Assembly (NCBI GenBank): GCA_008508345.1
Contig: QNGE01001280.1
Coordinates: forward strand, 63,114-127,113
Source of the DNA: Paragonimus westermani
Lineage: Eukaryota > Platyhelminthes > Trematoda > Plagiorchiida > Troglotrematidae
Length of the DNA: 64,000 bases
Reading direction: 5' to 3'
Below the pieces are notes generated by a model, which was not told the origin of the DNA, did not search any database, and saw nothing but the letters and a program-made list of their open reading frames with translations. The translations under genes were made by a program, and so were the position numbers. Of the stretch, positions 60,546 to 64,000 are shown piece by piece (the stretch's first letter is position 1; each line of letters opens with the position of its first letter).

Positions 60546-61904
60546 CGACCACCGTCTTCGTACAACTAACAAGCGGATATTCAGAGCTACGCATTCAGTT
60601 TTTGGATAGGCACTTATTTTCCCACATCCAGCCAACCGGCTTTAATTTCATTCTTCCAACCCGTACAGAACCTACTGGTAACAATTTAAGCGCACAGTCT
60701 GCGACATTAGCAGAACGAAGCACCATCTACTGAGCACATTCAGTTTAACGTTAAAGATACTAATTCTGTCACCCAGGCGCTTGCTTTGTCAGTCAGGTCA
60801 AACAAGTGTATCCGTTAGTGTTCACTAATGACAAGCAACCAGACTGATATGTTCAGTTAGAGAACCACTACAAACGAGAAATCGTTTGCCGACAGTTCAT
60901 TGTTAAACTGCTCACAATAACTACACACCAGCCTTAAAAGCCTAATTAACGCATGTCCAATGTTCCAGAAAACCCGCGAGTGTACATGTGCGTGCTCACC
61001 AAATTGAGACGATACCGCGTTCAGTTTGTGGCAAACTGGAAGAAGAACACATGCCTGGACGCAGGCAGTGGAAACGATCGAGTGTGAGTTTAACGAACGA
61101 ACGACCTAAAGCACTGCGTCTCGTTAGTTTCTAAAGTGATCGTAACTGTTGCATTCCTATAGAATTTCCATTCACCCCCTTTCGGTGTCTCCTAATCTAC
61201 CGCTCACAAAAAGTTCTCTCCAATAATTGGTCCCTGGGATTTCCTGCTCTGTGAACTGAAGGAGATCTACACAACTTGTGTACATCGGCAACCCATTTAC
61301 CTCGGCCATCTACCAGAATACCGATTTCGTGTGCAATGCCTTAGAGAACGAGCAGTGCGACTTCAATGCCTATTCGTGTTTGGCACTTCCAGTCCCTCAT
61401 ATCACGGCCGACAGAATGTGTGCGGATATGAGGGCGCATTCACAGTTCTCTTCCCTAAGCAAAGAATTAGACGAAAGAATAAAATTTATCTAAAAGTAAG
61501 AAAGTTTCAAAAACCACCAAGTTGAATGCTGGTTTGTACCTCGAGAATGTAGCGTTATGGAAATGTTTTCAATCACGTTCACATGCGAAAACGTTCGTTT
61601 CCTACTTAGTAACATACTTGAGATAAACAATATTATCCCACTTCGTGAATGTGTAAACCTGGTTATGATCACACCGTAGAAAAACGGATTGTGTGAGGAT
61701 GGCGAAAATGAAGTTTCCTAAGTCGATTGTTTCGATTACTCTAGTGTGGATCAACTGTGTTACAGAAAGGTTGGCAGAGGGAGTATTTCGACAGAATAGA
61801 TAGAAGATATTACAATATGTTTAGAGTCCGTTTACTGTCATCAGTGGCGAACATAAAAAATGCCAGTTTTATACATCACACACATAAGGATAAGCAGGTA
61901 CTAG
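60546..61904. other. no recognised gene; SINE-A scrap at 61130-61185
   Basis: AAAGTGATCGTAACTGTTGC followed by TTCCTATAGAATTTCC on the plus strand is a minus-oriented SINE-A 3' scrap. Otherwise only chance frames. Confidence 0.45.
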
Positions 61905-62380
61905 ACTCGCTTACAACCACACCAAGTATTATGTAACCATGACCATGACAACCCGATAGGTTGCTTAAACCACTTACGTGCACATAACATAGCATGGTAC
62001 GTTCGGGTGAGCATCGCTTCACAGAAAGCCAATAACTTTGGGTTCCGACTGCGCAACAGTATCTTGGATGAGTTTATTGGGTCAGCTTGGTAACCTGTTG
62101 TCATGAGGGGTTTGGCAACCGACGTCGTTAGATTTCGGGCCGTCAGTGCACCAAGTCGAGGCTGGTGTGTCACCGGTCGTTTCAACCGCTTTGGGATGTG
62201 TTCGGCGACACGTTGTGATGGTTGTCGGTTTGTTCTGTCTGTGTGAACGTCAGTGCAATTGCGAGTGAACTGGTACACACCATGAGAGATAGAAGAGTTT
62301 GGTGAACTTCTCTCGCGATTGCGGAGAATCGGTCCTCTCGTGGTTTGAACTTCATGAGATAGTTGATTTTTCATGTAACT
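61905..62380 (-). mobile_element. Penelope-like element, GIY-YIG half
   Basis: A 157-codon minus-strand frame contains SSPNSSISHGVYQFTRNC, DVHTDRTNRQPSQRVAEH (worn GIY-YIG: tyrosine and glycines partly lost), HIPKRLKRP and AMLTRTYHAMLCARKW. It has no RT on the same strand. Its 5' 66 bp (62280-62346) are repeated inverted at 63595-63661 in the RT half that follows on the plus strand. The two halves probably come from one insertion. Confidence 0.7.
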
Positions 62381-62915
62381 TTACCTAGAGCCAGAAATGT
62401 GATATAGGTGTTCCACTTGAATACCTCAAAAATTCTGATTCGTTTTACACACGAAACATTCGTTTAGATTTTGAGGGACTTGCTCACGATCAGATACACA
62501 GTATTGTTATGAGTAGTTCGCTAGGCCCAACACTAGCAGACCTCCTATTAGAAACGATTGGACTGTAAGTCCCGAATTATACAGCTGAATCGTTATTGTA
62601 CAAACGATACGTTAATGATATTTTAGTTTTTACTGATGTTGCTCATTTCGGTGTTTTTCGGCATACTTAATAATAGTCACCCCAACCTATCTCTGTCCCA
62701 CCAACTTGAATCGAACAACATTTTGCCTTTTTGGATGTACTCACCAGTAGACGTAAGGATGGCACGTTACAACGCTCTGTCTACCTCAAAGCGACATGGG
62801 GTAACCAATATCTTCAGTTTTCTAACGCTGCTCCTATTGCATACAAACGGGGTTTGGTTAAGACACTGTTTCATAGAGCCAGGCTTATTGGTACCCGTGA
62901 CAAACTGCAGACAGG

Positions 62916-63375
62916 GGATTTGGTTTGATTCCAAGTTGAACATCACTCACATTTGACCGCAGCCTTCCCATTCACATAGACTTTCCAGCCAGCCTCTTTC
63001 GAAAAGAAACACTAGACTCCAGTTTCGCTCTCATCAGAGCTCATCAGTAGTGCATATCCTTGCCACGGCCACGATTTGAACTCCGGCCACGCTATGACGA
63101 TCAGGCAACCGTGTTGACTACTGCGCCATTGACCTCACATTAGGCACGACCGAATAATCGAATCTGAACGCTCAACCACCCTCGCTCGTGAGCAATGATC
63201 AGGTTGCCCGATCGTCTCGAGAGCAGACACAATAACTGTCCTGCTAACTTCAATCGATAACCCCGCGATTAGGACTTCCAAGACAGGTCGAGATCACCAA
63301 TCTCATTAAACCTGCAAGGCGATATTCTTTAGATTACTGATGAGTAGTCGGGGATTTGGTTCATTTTCAAGTTGA
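62916..63375 (-). repeat. SINE-A reference copy, complete, flanked by a target duplication
   Basis: The 460-bp insertion interrupts a PLE and is flanked by ACAGG on both sides (62911-62915 and 63376-63380). On the minus strand: 24-bp terminal repeat, CATCAGTAAT block, leader, A-box TGGCGCAGTAG, B-box-like GAGTTCAAATCGT, ribozyme, 3' region, and the 24-bp terminal repeat again (62916-62939 and 63352-63375, about four mismatches). The repeat-to-repeat period is 436 bp. A Pol III transcript is expected from the box layout. Confidence 0.9.
63009..63053 (-). ncRNA. hammerhead ribozyme, type I, intact
   Basis: Minus strand: GCACTA, CTGATGA, stem II GCTCT-GATG-AGAGC, GAAA, a three-pair stem III with GG loop, C at the cut site, then TAGTGT pairing back to stem I (last pair G-U). 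All catalytic core bases are present. The predicted cut lies between plus-strand bases 63014 and 63015. Confidence 0.85.
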
Positions 63376-63670
63376 ACAGGAGTTGTTGAGACAAACTATA
63401 ACGGCGAATGGATACCCTGAAAAATTCGTCGAAGCACACAGTACGGTGATGAACAGCACTGAGCCCATACTGACGGTCCGAAAGAAGGGTGTTTTTTATT
63501 CCTGCTATTCAAAGGTGACCAACTAGCCAAAGACATAAAGTACAAACTAAAGTCTGCTCTGGCCCGAAGCTACGCGGCTGCACAGTTGCGCTCAGTTCAA
63601 ACCACGAGAGGATCGGTTCTCCGCAATCAGGAGAGAAGTTCACCGAACTCTTCTATCTCCCAGGTTGTGT

Positions 63671-64000
63671 GCCAGAGCTCGATGTTCTAAAGTGGTTGCA
63701 TTAACTACATATATCATTTATAGTATTCATACATGTGTGGACGTTTTATTTATTGGGGTGTTTAATCAGTGCTCCGTTTTCGAGTGCAAGCTCAGACTCA
63801 TTCTGTTTCTGCATGTCGCATTCACCCTCCTCTTAGCTTTACTTACATAAAGGTTCACGGGTTTGTTTTTGGCTTTTAAATAACCCTCTCAGTTATCACT
63901 ACCAAGTAATTGTATGCTGTATGCTGCGATTTCAACCGGTTCTATATCACCCTTCCTAATATCAACGGTCTTCGTCTTTGTTACACGTATGAACGCACTC
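63671..64000. other. no recognised feature
   Basis: No coding similarity or shared repeat was seen up to the window edge. Confidence 0.4.

Larger units (their letters stand above)
62390..63670 (+). mobile_element. Penelope-like element, RT half, interrupted by SINE-A
   Basis: SSSLGPTLADLLLETIGL (RT motif B, about 62508-62566), KRYVNDILVF (motif C with YVND, second aspartate retained), FAFLDVLTSRRKDGTLQRS, RARLIGTRDKLQTG up to 62915. After SINE-A the element resumes with TITANGYPEKFVEAHS (63400 onward) and ends at the doorstep of the GIY-YIG domain near 63670. Stops and frame changes are frequent. Confidence 0.75.

Noticed and set aside
1..64000. CRISPR array or bacterial operon
   Set aside because: No regularly spaced short repeats and no tightly packed coding. 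Gene density and element types are those of a metazoan genome.

Overview
The window reads as gene-poor, repeat-rich metazoan DNA. The best guess is a digenean fluke or other flatworm. The clues are Penelope-like retroelements (PLEs) ending in a GIY-YIG nuclease, a tRNA-derived short element carrying a type I hammerhead ribozyme (a combination classically known from schistosomes), an apparently intronless SOCS-box gene, and long stretches with no open frame above background. The species call is inference; the repeat families and the gene are read from the sequence.

One convincing host gene is present: an ankyrin-like/SOCS-box protein at 21604-23229 (+). A second possible host feature is a short terminal exon at 8350-8706 (+) followed by AATAAA. 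I support no other host gene.

Thirteen PLE pieces are recognisable, on both strands. The best (33461-36146, +) has nearly all of its RT and GIY-YIG coding, is broken by about three frameshifts, is flanked by short direct repeats (pLTRs), and has a hammerhead-like motif in its 3' tail. The others are relics at 1-290, 300-740, 12236-12445, 18760-20060, 38450-39660, 42720-44050, 46600-46715, 48661-48855, 53140-53865, 55690-56380, 61905-62380 and 62390-63670. The last two look like one insertion with a twin-primed inversion. A Ty3/gypsy RT relic lies at 44420-45535.

A short family, here called SINE-A, occurs about 16 times. It has a tRNA-like A/B-box head, a hammerhead ribozyme about 90 bp downstream, and a tail that is repeated at its own 5' end. 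The cleanest copy (62916-63375) sits inside a PLE, is flanked by ACAGG on both sides, and is a 1.06-mer of a 436-bp unit. Two copies near 48 kb form a head-to-tail dimer. Terminal redundancy, dimer and ribozyme together point to a retrozyme-like element that may pass through multimeric or circular RNA, perhaps mobilised by the PLEs.

A second tRNA-like family (SINE-B) occurs at 1070-1250 and 31080-31400. A separate oddity is a pair of 422-bp inverted arms (3485-3906 and 6460-6881) that match at 421 of 422 positions, although the 2.55 kb between them holds decayed repeats. Two undetermined bases (14924, 27816) both fall at the centre of head-to-head SINE-A pairs and probably mark assembly trouble at hairpins.
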